Program-made: the position numbers and the translations under genes
In this document: positions 38,580 to 47,033 of the stretch, in pieces
Position numbering within the stretch: position 1 is the first letter of the stretch
How the letters are laid out: each line of letters begins with the position of its first letter
Notes under the pieces: model-generated
Databases searched by the model: none
Told to the model about the DNA's origin: nothing
The model's input: only the letters and a program-made list of their open reading frames with translations
Origin: an uncultured bacterium
Lineage (GTDB): Bacteria > Verrucomicrobiota > Kiritimatiellia > CAIKKV01 > CAIJXV01
Direction of reading: 5' to 3'
Assembly (NCBI GenBank): GCA_903824675.1
Contig: CAIJXV010000032.1
Span: 21,686-85,685, forward strand
DNA: 64,000 nucleotides

Positions 38580-39929
38580 ATGGTCAATGCCATTATCATG
38601 CCGAAACTGAATCAGTCCGAGGATGACTGCATCATTGTCAAATGGCGCGTCAAGCCCGGCGACAAAGTCAAAAAGAACGAAATCCTTTTTGAAATTGAAA
38701 CCGAAAAGGCGGTCCTCGAAGTCGAAAGCTTCTACGACGGCACACTCCTCAAAATCGTGGTGCCCGAAGGAGTCGCTACCCCGGTCAACGCAACGGTCGC
38801 CTGGGTCGGCGAACCGGGAGAAAAAGTGCCTGATGTTGCCCCTCCGCCTCCTGCGGCCGCCGCACCCATCCCGGCTCCCGTCGCCCCGGCTGCGACTAAA
38901 ACTCAAACCGCGGCCGCCGCTCCCGTTGCCGCCGTTGCGGTGACCGCTCCGGTCCCCTTCCCTTCCGCCGCGGCTCCGGCCCCTGCCCGCCGCCAAGCCG
39001 TTTCGCCCCGCGCCCGGGCGCTCGCCCGCAATTCGGCCGTCAGCACGGATTCGATCCGCGGGACCGGACCTGGGGGTCGGGTTGTCGAAAAAGATGTCCG
39101 CGCCTACCTCGATTCCAAGGGCTACGGCCAACTCCGGATCACCCCCGCCGCCAAGGCGCTCGCGCTCCGCGAAAAGGTCGATATCCTGACCGTCCGGGGT
39201 ACTGGCGATTCTGGCCGGATCATGACCGGCGATATTGAGCGCTCCCTCCGCGAACGGCCCCGGGCCCTCAGCAAAATGCGCCAGATCATCGCCCAACGGC
39301 TCACTCAAAGTGTCGTTACGGCCCCGCATTTCTTTGTCACGGTGCCGGTCGATATGACCGATCTGCTCAAGTTCCGTCATGTCCTTAAAACCCGCGGAGC
39401 ACCCTTCAGCGTGACCGATTTCGTCCTCGAATCGGTCGCCCTTTCCCTGGTCGAATTTCCCGCGATGAACAGTTCGACCGATGGAAAAACCGCCCGCTGG
39501 CACAGTGCCGTCCACCTCGGCATGGCCACCAGCCTGGAAGACGGACTCGTCGTTCCGGTCATCCGCAACGCCCAGGATCTCAGCCTGGCCGAATTGCACG
39601 CCGCGGTGGTCGCCCTGGCCGGCAAGGCTCGCGATGGCAAGCTGCTTCCGGATGAAATGACCGGCAGCACCTTCACGGTTTCGAACATGGGCATGCTGAA
39701 TATCGAAAACTTCACCGCGATCATTAATCCCGGCGAATCGGGCATCCTGGCGGTCTCCAGCACGGTGCAAACCCCGGTCGTGCGCGACGGACGCATCGTG
39801 GTCCGCGAGGTGATGAAAATCACCCTCTCGTCCGATCACCGTCTCATCGACGGCGCTGTCGCCGCCCGCTTCGTTAATGCCATCAAATCCAAACTCGAGG
39901 ATATCAACTTATGGAAAAGTTTGACCTGA
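38580..39929 (+). CDS. Dihydrolipoamide acyltransferase (E2), two peripheral subunit-binding domains
   Basis: A 449-residue E2 core subunit. Residues 1-80 are a lipoyl domain with the lipoylated Lys in ETEKAVLEV. An Ala/Pro-rich linker follows, then two peripheral subunit-binding domains in tandem, VSPRARALARNSAVSTDSIR and ITPAAKALALREKVD, where one is usual. The catalytic domain ends with SSDHRLIDGAVAARF, holding the His and Asp of the acyl-transfer site. It forms the complex with the fused E1 and the E3. Its last codons overlap the E3 gene by 19 bases. Confidence 0.93.
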   Translation: MVNAIIMPKLNQSEDDCIIVKWRVKPGDKVKKNEILFEIETEKAVLEVESFYDGTLLKIVVPEGVATPVNATVAWVGEPGEKVPDVAPPPPAAAAPIPAPVAPAATKTQTAAAAPVAAVAVTAPVPFPSAAAPAPARRQAVSPRARALARNSAVSTDSIRGTGPGGRVVEKDVRAYLDSKGYGQLRITPAAKALALREKVDILTVRGTGDSGRIMTGDIERSLRERPRALSKMRQIIAQRLTQSVVTAPHFFVTVPVDMTDLLKFRHVLKTRGAPFSVTDFVLESVALSLVEFPAMNSSTDGKTARWHSAVHLGMATSLEDGLVVPVIRNAQDLSLAELHAAVVALAGKARDGKLLPDEMTGSTFTVSNMGMLNIENFTAIINPGESGILAVSSTVQTPVVRDGRIVVREVMKITLSSDHRLIDGAVAARFVNAIKSKLEDINLWKSLT

Positions 39930-41302
39930 TCGTTATCGGCGCCGGACCCGGCGGCTATCCCGCGGCGATTCGCGCCGCACAACTTGGCGCGTCTGTGGCC
40001 ATCGTCGAGCGCGAAGTCCCTGGCGGGACCTGCCTGAATTGGGGCTGTATCCCCACCAAAACTCTGATCGCCTCTGCCGAGTTCGCCGATCAGTTCCGCC
40101 ACGCTGAAACTCTGGGCTTCAAGGCGGCCGCGCCCCAGATCGATTACCCGGCCCTCATCCGCCGGAAGAATGAGGTCGTTGCCCAATTAAGCGGCGGCGT
40201 CGCCAGCCTGCTTAAGGCCAATGGGGTTAAATGGTTTCACGGCACGGCTTCGTTCCTGACCCGGAATCAGATCAACGTGGCCAATGGATCAATAAACACT
40301 GTGTTGGAAGCCGCGCATACCATCATCGCCACCGGATCGACCTCCACCATGCCAGGCTTCCTGCCCCGCCATTCCCGTGTGGTTGAAAGCCGTTCCTTCC
40401 TCGATCTCACCCGGCTGCCCGCCTCGGTGATCATCCTCGGCGGCGGCGTCATCGGATGCGAATTCGCCTGCCTGCTCGCCCGACTCGGGGTGCAGGTCAC
40501 CCTCGTCGAAATGCTGTCCGATATTCTCCTGATCCTCGATGAGGATGTCCGCCGGGAACTGCGTCAGGTTTTCGAAAAGAAATTGAAGATCCGGATCCTG
40601 ACCGGCGCGCCCTTGACGGACATCACGGCCAGCGACGAAGGCGTCTCCGGCAAGGCCGGCGATCAAACCGTCTCCGCCGAACTCATGCTGGTCGCCATCG
40701 GACGGCGACCTGTGACCGCTGAACTCAATCTCGCCGGAATCGGCATCCAGACCACACCGGCCGGACATATTCCGGTCGATGCCCAGGGGCGAACCCGGGC
40801 GGCCACCGTCTTCGCGGTCGGCGACGTCAATGGCGGACCACAATTCGCGCACGCCGCCACTCGCCAGGGCGTCATCATCGCCGAAAATCTCTTCGCAAAA
40901 AGCCGAACCGCTTTCGACTCCCTCGTGCCGTCCTGTATCTTCACCGATCCCGAAGTCGGCTGTGTCGGCCTCACCGAAGCCCAAGCGAAAGAACAGAATC
41001 GGGCGATTAAAGTCGGCAAATTCACCTTTGCCCACCTCGGCAAAGCGCTGGCTTCCGGACATCCCGGCGGCTTCGTCAAGTGGATCGCCGATGCCGCGAC
41101 CGATCGGCTGTTGGGCGCCCAGGCGGTTGGATCCCACGCCACGGAACTGATCGCCGAAGCCACCCTGGCCATCCGTGGAGAATACACCGCTCAGGAATTG
41201 GGCCGGACCATCCACTCCCATCCGACGCTCTCCGAGGCTTGGATGGAAGCCGCACACGCCCTGCACGGCACCTGTGTTCATGCCCCGCCGCGGCGTTCCT
41301 GA
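39911..41302 (+). CDS. lpd: Dihydrolipoamide dehydrogenase (E3)
   Basis: A 463-residue flavoprotein that re-oxidises the lipoyl groups of E2 and reduces NAD+. FAD binding: VIGAGPGGYPAAIRAAQLG; redox-active disulfide: GGTCLNWGCIPTKT; NAD fold: ILGGGVIGCEFA; FAD motif 2: VFAVGDVNGG; the active-site HxxxxE pair is HSHPTLSEA near the end. GAGG lies nine bases before the ATG, inside the E2 gene. It completes the three-gene complex under the DeoR-type regulator. Confidence 0.95.
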   Translation: MEKFDLIVIGAGPGGYPAAIRAAQLGASVAIVEREVPGGTCLNWGCIPTKTLIASAEFADQFRHAETLGFKAAAPQIDYPALIRRKNEVVAQLSGGVASLLKANGVKWFHGTASFLTRNQINVANGSINTVLEAAHTIIATGSTSTMPGFLPRHSRVVESRSFLDLTRLPASVIILGGGVIGCEFACLLARLGVQVTLVEMLSDILLILDEDVRRELRQVFEKKLKIRILTGAPLTDITASDEGVSGKAGDQTVSAELMLVAIGRRPVTAELNLAGIGIQTTPAGHIPVDAQGRTRAATVFAVGDVNGGPQFAHAATRQGVIIAENLFAKSRTAFDSLVPSCIFTDPEVGCVGLTEAQAKEQNRAIKVGKFTFAHLGKALASGHPGGFVKWIADAATDRLLGAQAVGSHATELIAEATLAIRGEYTAQELGRTIHSHPTLSEAWMEAAHALHGTCVHAPPRRS

Positions 41303-41341
41303 GACCAACCCTTGCGCAGCGATGTGAAATCATCGGTTGAT

Positions 41342-41360
41342 AGCGGCCGGGGTGGCCGCT
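41342..41360. terminator. Possible terminator between lpd and the nitrilase-family gene
   Basis: Arms AGCGGCC and GGCCGCT (7 bp) with a GGGGT loop, followed by TTATT on the plus strand. The stem is good but the T run is short, so termination strength is uncertain. It sits where lpd (plus) and aguB (minus) converge. Confidence 0.45.
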
Positions 41361-42244
41361 TATTCACTGAATCGCTTCAATAAATCCCCATAGGCGTCGA
41401 TCCGCCGGTCACGTAAAAAGGGCCACATCCGCCGAACGGTTTCGGTCCGGGTCGGATCGAGCGCTATCGTCAGCACGGCCTCTTCATTTTCCGGTGCCTG
41501 GGCCAGCATTTCGCCCTGGCACCCGGCGACGAAACTCGACCCCCAAAACTGGGCGCCCGCCCGGTCTGGCCCGGGATCCGGCTCTGTGCCGGTTCGATTG
41601 ACGCTGATCACCGGCACATGATTGGCGATGGCATGGGAGCGTTGGACGGTAATCCAGGCATCCCGCTGACGCACTTGCTCATCCCGGGGCTCCATCGGAT
41701 CCCAACCGATCGCGGTCGGATAAATCAGATACTCCGCACCGTGCAGGGCCATGATCCGCGCGGCCTCCGGATACCATTGATCCCAGCAGACGAGCACCCC
41801 CAGCACCCCCACCGATGTCCGGATGGGGGTAAACCCGAGATCGCCGGGTGTGAAATAGAATTTTTCATGGTAGCCGGGATCGTCGGGGATGTGCATCTTG
41901 CGGTAGCGTCCGGCCATGGAACCGTCGTGCTCGATTACGACCGCCGTGTTGTGATACAGACCGGCACCCCGCTTCTCGAACAGGGAAATCACCAGAACCA
42001 CACCCAGTTCGCGGGCCAGATCCCCGAAATAACGGGTGGACGGTCCCGGCACCGTTTCTGCCAGGTCAAACCGGGCCGGATCCTGCCGGTCGCAGAAATA
42101 GAGGGTGTTGTGCAATTCGGGCAACACGATCAGTCGGGCACCCCGCCCGGCAGCTTCGCGAATCCGGTCGGCCAACCGGCGGCGGTTGGTATCGATATCC
42201 GGCGTATTGCGCTGTTGAATCAGGCCCACGATCAACGGTTTCAT
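41360..42244 (-). CDS. aguB: N-carbamoylputrescine amidase
   Basis: A 294-residue member of the carbon-nitrogen hydrolase (nitrilase) superfamily. The catalytic triad is visible: Glu in LIVLPELHN near residue 41, Lys in YRKMHIPDDP near 119 and Cys in LVCWDQWYPEAAR near 157. It would hydrolyse N-carbamoylputrescine to putrescine, ammonia and CO2. The ATG overlaps the stop of aguA by four bases (ATGA), giving an operon for the agmatine route to putrescine. Confidence 0.93.
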   Translation of the reverse strand: MKPLIVGLIQQRNTPDIDTNRRRLADRIREAAGRGARLIVLPELHNTLYFCDRQDPARFDLAETVPGPSTRYFGDLARELGVVLVISLFEKRGAGLYHNTAVVIEHDGSMAGRYRKMHIPDDPGYHEKFYFTPGDLGFTPIRTSVGVLGVLVCWDQWYPEAARIMALHGAEYLIYPTAIGWDPMEPRDEQVRQRDAWITVQRSHAIANHVPVISVNRTGTEPDPGPDRAGAQFWGSSFVAGCQGEMLAQAPENEEAVLTIALDPTRTETVRRMWPFLRDRRIDAYGDLLKRFSE

Positions 42245-43293
42245 TCCACATTCTCCCCGGGGATTTGCTGAGTCAGACAATGCACCGCGCCATGTTGCAA
42301 AATAAAGCCGGTGGCGTCAATCGCGACCATCCGCCGCCCGGGAAAGGCCGCCGCCACCGTCGCCAGCGCCAACTCATCTGCAGGATCATTATAAACGGGC
42401 ACCAAAACGGACCGGGGGGTGATCAAAAAATTGGCATAGGTGGCCGGCAAGCGTTGGCCCTCCTCATCAAACTGCGCCCGGGGCCAGGGTAAGGGCTTCA
42501 ACTGATAGGGTGCGCCCGACAGGGTCCGCCAGCCCCGGATCTCATTTTCCATCGAGGACAAAGCCGCATAATGGGAATCAGCGGGATCGTCACACCGCAC
42601 ATACACGAGGGTATTTTCAGGCGCCAGCCGAACCAGGGTGTCGATGTGAGCGTCAGTGTCATCCCCTTCCAAGTGTCCATTTTTCAGCCAGTGAACCTGC
42701 CGCAAACCAAACCATTCACAAAGCCGCTTCTCAATCGTCGCGAGGCTAAAACCGGGATTTCGGGTGAGGCTGCCCAGACACTGTGTGGAGGTCAACAGGG
42801 TGCCGGCCCCATCGCTCTCGATACTGCCGCCTTCCAATACAAAATCGACCGGGCGCAACTCATCGGCGGGCAGGTGATTCCCCTGCCACAGGGTGCGATT
42901 CAAGGCGTTGTCCCGTTCAGCAGCGAATTTTCCACCCCACCCATTGAAATGAAAATCCCACAACACTCGGCGTCCATTTTCGTAAATGCCGATCGGCCCG
43001 AAATCGCGGGCCCACGTGTCGTCTGATTCCGCCTCCACGCAACGGATCTGCTTCAATCGAGCCCCCTGTTCCACCAGGGAACGCTCCACCGCCTCTCCGC
43101 CACCGAACGGGATGATCAATATCACGGGCTCGTCCTGGCTGATCGCGGAGATCATCGCCGCATAGGTGGGAAGGACCCGATCCAAAACCGGCGCCCAATC
43201 CGTTCCCGCATGGGGCCAGCAAGCCAGAATAGCCGCCTGCGGTTCCCACTCAGCCGGCAATCGGCGGATGATCTTATTCGTCCCATCGTTCAT
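42241..43293 (-). CDS. aguA: Agmatine deiminase
   Basis: A 350-residue member of the guanidino-group modifying superfamily. It has DDTWARDFGP, GGSIESDG (the acidic substrate-binding part), NGHLEGDDTDAHID (catalytic His and Asp) and the nucleophilic Cys in HGAVHCLTQQ near the C terminus. It converts agmatine to N-carbamoylputrescine and ammonia; aguB then makes putrescine. AGGG lies before the ATG. An inverted repeat at 43313-43335 lies in its leader. Confidence 0.94.
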   Translation of the reverse strand: MNDGTNKIIRRLPAEWEPQAAILACWPHAGTDWAPVLDRVLPTYAAMISAISQDEPVILIIPFGGGEAVERSLVEQGARLKQIRCVEAESDDTWARDFGPIGIYENGRRVLWDFHFNGWGGKFAAERDNALNRTLWQGNHLPADELRPVDFVLEGGSIESDGAGTLLTSTQCLGSLTRNPGFSLATIEKRLCEWFGLRQVHWLKNGHLEGDDTDAHIDTLVRLAPENTLVYVRCDDPADSHYAALSSMENEIRGWRTLSGAPYQLKPLPWPRAQFDEEGQRLPATYANFLITPRSVLVPVYNDPADELALATVAAAFPGRRMVAIDATGFILQHGAVHCLTQQIPGENVE

Positions 43294-43312
43294 ACTCTGA
43301 CCCTTTACAAGA

Positions 43313-43335
43313 TTTTCGTGCCGAAGGCACGAAAA
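43313..43335. repeat. Perfect 10-bp inverted repeat in aguA leader
   Basis: TTTTCGTGCC and GGCACGAAAA are perfect arms around GAA. It ends 20 bases before the aguA start codon on the minus strand. The T run is on the 5' side and the A run on the 3' side for both strands, so it is not a typical terminator. It may be leader structure or a small palindromic repeat of this genome. Confidence 0.5.
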
Positions 43336-43395
43336 AACGGCTGGTCATCCTCTTTATCAAGAGAGCGAGGCGTTTGAATCATACGGAACATTGTT

Positions 43396-43434
43396 CCCCC
43401 TCACCCCGCCCTCCCCCGCGCCGGGGGGAGGGAG
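43396..43434 (+). repeat. Left 39-bp arm of composite repeat
   Basis: Identical over all 39 bases to the solo copy at 34994-35032 and the exact reverse complement of the right arm at 44011-44049. Begins CCCCCTCACCCCGCCC and ends GGGGGGAGGGAG. Confidence 0.9.
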
Positions 43435-44010
43435 TAACCTATGGAGATTCGGAGTCAGGCTTAACTTTAAAATCCAGCCGTTCGACATTCGCAAATCCAC
43501 AATTCTCTCCTGTTTCTGCTCGCCGCTTGCTCCTCCCTCGCCGGGGAGAGTGAGAAACCGGCAGGGTGTCGAAGCCAGGCTTACCTTTGAAATTCTGCCG
43601 TTCGACATTCGCAAATCCACAGTTCTCTCCTGTTTCTGCTCGCCGCTTGCTCCTCCCTCGCCGGGGAGAGGGAGAAACCGGTAGGGTGTCGAAGGCAAGC
43701 TTACCTTTGAAATTCTGCCGTTCGACATTCGCAAATCTTCTGTTCTCTCCTGTTTCTGCTCGCCCCTTGCTCCTCCCTCGCCGGGGGAGGGAGAAACCGG
43801 TAGGGTGTCGAAGGCAGGCTTACCTTTGAAATTCTGCCGTTCGACATTCGCAAATCCACAGTTCTCTCCTATTTCTACTCGCCGCTTGCTCCTCCCTCCC
43901 CGGGGAGAGGGAGAAACCGGTAGGGATCGAAGGCAAGCTTACCTTTGAAATTCTGTCGTTCGACATTCGCAAATCCACAGTTCTCTCCTATTTCTACTCG
44001 CCGCTTGCTC

Positions 44011-44049
44011 CTCCCTCCCCCCGGCGCGGGGGAGGGCGGGGTGAGGGGG
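44011..44049 (-). repeat. Right 39-bp arm of composite repeat
   Basis: Exact reverse complement of the left arm; begins CTCCCTCCCCCCGGCG and ends CGGGGTGAGGGGG. It stops 21 bases before the end of the truncated glycosidase-like gene. Confidence 0.9.
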
Positions 44050-44070
44050 ACCCGCTGAAAAAAGATGGGA

Positions 44071-44421
44071 TTATCCGCCGTGGTACCCGGCACTCATACA
44101 GGCCCCAAGGAAGGCCGCGGCGGTCCAGAGTTGCGGGTAACCGTTGGCATGATAGGTATCGGTATCGAAATGGCCGTCGATAAAACTCGCCTGCCCGCAG
44201 TAGAGACCCGACATCGGATCGAACATCGGGTTATACAATCGCCGGAAACACTCTTCACCCGTCTCATAAAACGCGCGCCAGGCCGCAGGGGAACCGTCAA
44301 CCGCAGTCAGTTCCCCAAGCGCCCAGAGACGGACCACATCATCGGCCCGACGCATGAAATTGTTCGTGCCACATTCGCGCACGAAGGCGTTTTCGTTGCC
44401 GGAAAACTCTTCAGCGGGGGA
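44071..44421 (-). pseudogene. Decapitated C-terminal remnant of a six-hairpin glycosidase-like gene
   Basis: An open frame of 116 codons with no proper start, reading ENAFVRECGTNNFMRRADDV, SGLYCGQASFIDGHF and TYHANGYPQLW. The middle is like the C-terminal region of alpha/alpha-barrel glycosidases (GH63/amylo-1,6-glucosidase type), where glycine, Tyr and Trp residues line the sugar site. An in-frame TGA at 44422-44424 and then the end of the MFS-HEAT gene lie right upstream, so the N-terminal part, hundreds of residues in such families, is missing. A GTG at 44382 could start a 103-residue product but I expect none that works. It sits against the repeat array. Confidence 0.6.
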
Positions 44422-44462
44422 TCACAGAAAATCATTTCAATGTCTTTGACCGGGCGGGGGCT

Positions 44463-46883
44463 TCAGCCGGGAGGATGGCGACGAACCCACTCGGAGAGGA
44501 AGTAAAGGCCTAATAACAATTCCGTATCCTCGGCCGGAACAGCCGGAACGCGACCGGATTGGTCCTGCAAAATCCCCAAAAACCAGAGCCCCACCCCACG
44601 CCGCTGATCCCGCATCACCAGCGATTCCACCAGGGTGTCCGAATCAACCCCGAAATCCAGACCAAAAGTGAGGGCGGCCAACCGCGCGCCGATCTCATAC
44701 AGGGTTCCCCCCGCGGCGGCCTTCCGTCCACCACTGAGTTCGGCATCATACCGACGAACACATTCGATCAACTCCCGCCAGGGCACCGGATTCCGCGCGT
44801 GTCGCTCCGCCCGGACGAGTTGGGCGATCAAACGATCGATCATCGCCTCGGTCTCGCTCCCGGGATTGCGGGCCTCGTGCGTCATCAACCGGTAAAACCC
44901 GCCGGGCTCGCCCAGCAAATCACCCAAGCTGACCGTCAGCGTCCGCATCAAACCCGGATGGGCGCCCGACCGCATACGCGGGACAATTTCGTAAACGGCT
45001 GAAAACTCACCCAGGCGCGCCAACGCCTCCGCGCACACCGCGCAGATTTTATCGTCCTCCGTTTCGCGTAACAGGTCCAAAATGGCAGCGGACGCCCGGC
45101 GGTCGCAGATCTCACCCAAGGTGCGGATGATTTCAACCCGGGTCTGACGGTCGGCCGTTTTCAAATGGCGGATCAGGTGGTTGACGCCCCGATTACTGGG
45201 CGACACCCGCAAGGCCCGCGCGATCTCCGGCGCCAGGTCCGCCGCCGGTTCCTCCAGCTTCGCCACCAGCGCGTCCAAGGCGTCCGGGCTGCCGATCTGG
45301 CCCAAGGCCATGGCGGCCTCCTCCCGCACCTCCAGCGAGGGATCGTCGAGGCGCTCGATCAAATCCGTCACCGCAATCGCGGTCCGATCCTTGCCCAATT
45401 TGCGCAAGGCCAGCACCTGTTCGCTGCGGGAATCAGCCGATGAAATGCTGTAAATATTGTAAATACTGCTGATCATCCGGATCGGGTTGATGTTCGCGAA
45501 ACGCGACAAGGCGGTGCGAAACGCCATCTCCCCGCTCCGCAACCGCACCTTGAGCAGAAGCGGCACAGCGATCAGCCAGGTCAACCCGCATTGTACGGCG
45601 ACGGAAAAATGAAAGAAATTCAGGGGCGTCCCCATGGGTAACCGGGCGGTGATCGGGTGGGCTTCGAAAGCATCCATGATCGCGCCCCCCGTGATGGGCC
45701 CCATCGCCGCCATCAGTCCCAAAATCGCCCAATGAACGGCCATGGCCATCGTGCGCCCCTCGCGCGGCGACAACGCGCCCAGAAGACTGATCTGAGAGAG
45801 GCCGACTCCGGCATAAAAAGCGGAGGCCACCAAATTCGTGATCAAGAGCAGGGCGATGGCGTAGGGCATGGACACGGATCCCACCAGGGGCATCGTCCAG
45901 ACCACCGTCTTGATCGGCATGAAAAACCAGGCCAGACCGAACATCGGCGCGAGGATCATCATAATCACGCCAAAATTCCGGGCGCCCAACCGATCCATAA
46001 AGTAGGCCCAAAGAAAACTCGAAAGGATGATCCCCACCGCACTGGAAATGCTCAGCCAGGACAGATGCATGTAGGACGCCCCATAATGGCGTTTCAGGCA
46101 AAGAAAACTGAACTGCCCCACCAGTCCCACCGCGAACGACCACGCCCCGAGGGAAATCGTCAGGGTCCGGAAATCCGCATTTCGCAAGGGGGCGAGAATG
46201 CGTTGGAAGAAACGTCGGTTCCAATAAATCGGCTGCGGCGCCGGTTCGGGCACGGCCAGGTGGATCAGAATGTCGGCGCACCCCACGACGGCGGCCGTAA
46301 AAAACAGGATGACAAAACCCGTAAAGGATCCGCCGGCCTGACGGGGATCCGGAAAGGCATCCAACACATAGCCGGCAAGGGCTGTCGCCGCGAGAAACGC
46401 CACCCAGACCACGCCTTGCCGCGAAGACCAGAACCGGTTGCGCATCCGATCCGGGATCAGATCCGACATCCAACTATACCAGGTCGCCGTGCTGGCATGC
46501 GCCAACACCGCGCTGATCGCCACCGTCAAGACCATGACATAGGCCATTCCGGACGGATTTCCGGCCATGAACAACGGCAGGCAGGCGGGAATAAACCAGA
46601 CCAGCCGGTGCATCAGGGAGATGATCGACCAGAACAACTTACGGGACTTCAGCATCTCGCTGACGAACGCCGAGGGCACCTGGACCAGCATCGCCAATTG
46701 CTGTACAGCCGACACCAGGCCCATCTGCACCCCGGTGGCCCGGATACATTCCATGAACATGATCAGGGGCATGCCCCCGGCGATCGCCACCCAGGCCATG
46801 CCATTACAGCCGGCCAGAATATTAAAGCGCAAGCCGCGCCGCAACGCCCGCTCGGTTATGATTTTACCCTCAACGGTTTCCAT
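44463..46883 (-). CDS. MFS transporter fused to C-terminal HEAT-like repeats
   Basis: An 806-residue protein. The first 440 residues have about 12 membrane helices with the MFS-like loop DRMRNRFWSSRQG between helices 4 and 5 and a second half with ALSPREGRTMAMAVHW. After residue 480 it turns into soluble alpha-helical repeats (LRKLGKDRTAIAVTDLIERL, EVREEAAMALGQIGSPDAL, EIIRTLGEICDRRASAAILD), the HEAT/PBS-lyase-like pattern used for protein contacts, ending near residue 700. Fusions of this kind are uncommon. The substrate is unknown. Start 46883 is chosen since GGAG lies four bases before it; 46898 is the alternative. Confidence 0.85.
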   Translation of the reverse strand: METVEGKIITERALRRGLRFNILAGCNGMAWVAIAGGMPLIMFMECIRATGVQMGLVSAVQQLAMLVQVPSAFVSEMLKSRKLFWSIISLMHRLVWFIPACLPLFMAGNPSGMAYVMVLTVAISAVLAHASTATWYSWMSDLIPDRMRNRFWSSRQGVVWVAFLAATALAGYVLDAFPDPRQAGGSFTGFVILFFTAAVVGCADILIHLAVPEPAPQPIYWNRRFFQRILAPLRNADFRTLTISLGAWSFAVGLVGQFSFLCLKRHYGASYMHLSWLSISSAVGIILSSFLWAYFMDRLGARNFGVIMMILAPMFGLAWFFMPIKTVVWTMPLVGSVSMPYAIALLLITNLVASAFYAGVGLSQISLLGALSPREGRTMAMAVHWAILGLMAAMGPITGGAIMDAFEAHPITARLPMGTPLNFFHFSVAVQCGLTWLIAVPLLLKVRLRSGEMAFRTALSRFANINPIRMISSIYNIYSISSADSRSEQVLALRKLGKDRTAIAVTDLIERLDDPSLEVREEAAMALGQIGSPDALDALVAKLEEPAADLAPEIARALRVSPSNRGVNHLIRHLKTADRQTRVEIIRTLGEICDRRASAAILDLLRETEDDKICAVCAEALARLGEFSAVYEIVPRMRSGAHPGLMRTLTVSLGDLLGEPGGFYRLMTHEARNPGSETEAMIDRLIAQLVRAERHARNPVPWRELIECVRRYDAELSGGRKAAAGGTLYEIGARLAALTFGLDFGVDSDTLVESLVMRDQRRGVGLWFLGILQDQSGRVPAVPAEDTELLLGLYFLSEWVRRHPPG

Positions 46884-47033
46884 GTCGCTCCACTCCATCC
46901 CTTGCGTCCTGATGGGCGAACATCAGACCACACTCCATCTCAAAAACAAGCTAAATCGAACATTGACGCCACCCCCATTACACGCTAAAAACAACCCGTT
47001 TCCTGCAAAAACCAAACCTTTGAGGCATCGGGC

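Larger units (their letters stand above)
43396..44049. repeat. Composite element: five 119-120-bp tandem units inside 39-bp perfect inverted repeats
   Basis: The element is bracketed by 43396-43434 and 44011-44049, two 39-bp arms that are exact reverse complements. Between them five units repeat, with the marker TTCGACATTC at 43481, 43601, 43721, 43840 and 43959 (spacing 120, 120, 119, 119). Each unit ends in an imperfect palindrome with CTCCCTC and GAGGGAG arms around a GCCGGGG-like core, a shortened form of the 39-bp arm. A frame is open through the first three units on the minus strand but a one-base loss in the fourth breaks it, so it is not a gene. It probably grew by duplication between palindromes. 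Confidence 0.9.

Noticed and set aside
43357..43734. Open frame with 40-residue repeats (LPLPGEGGASGEQ type) on the minus strand
   Set aside because: It follows three 120-bp DNA units only because 120 is divisible by three; the next units are 119 bp and break it, and the same palindromic DNA gives similar false frames in other genomes.
43396..44049. CRISPR array
   Set aside because: The repeated unit is about 120 bp with no unique spacers, and no cas genes are near.
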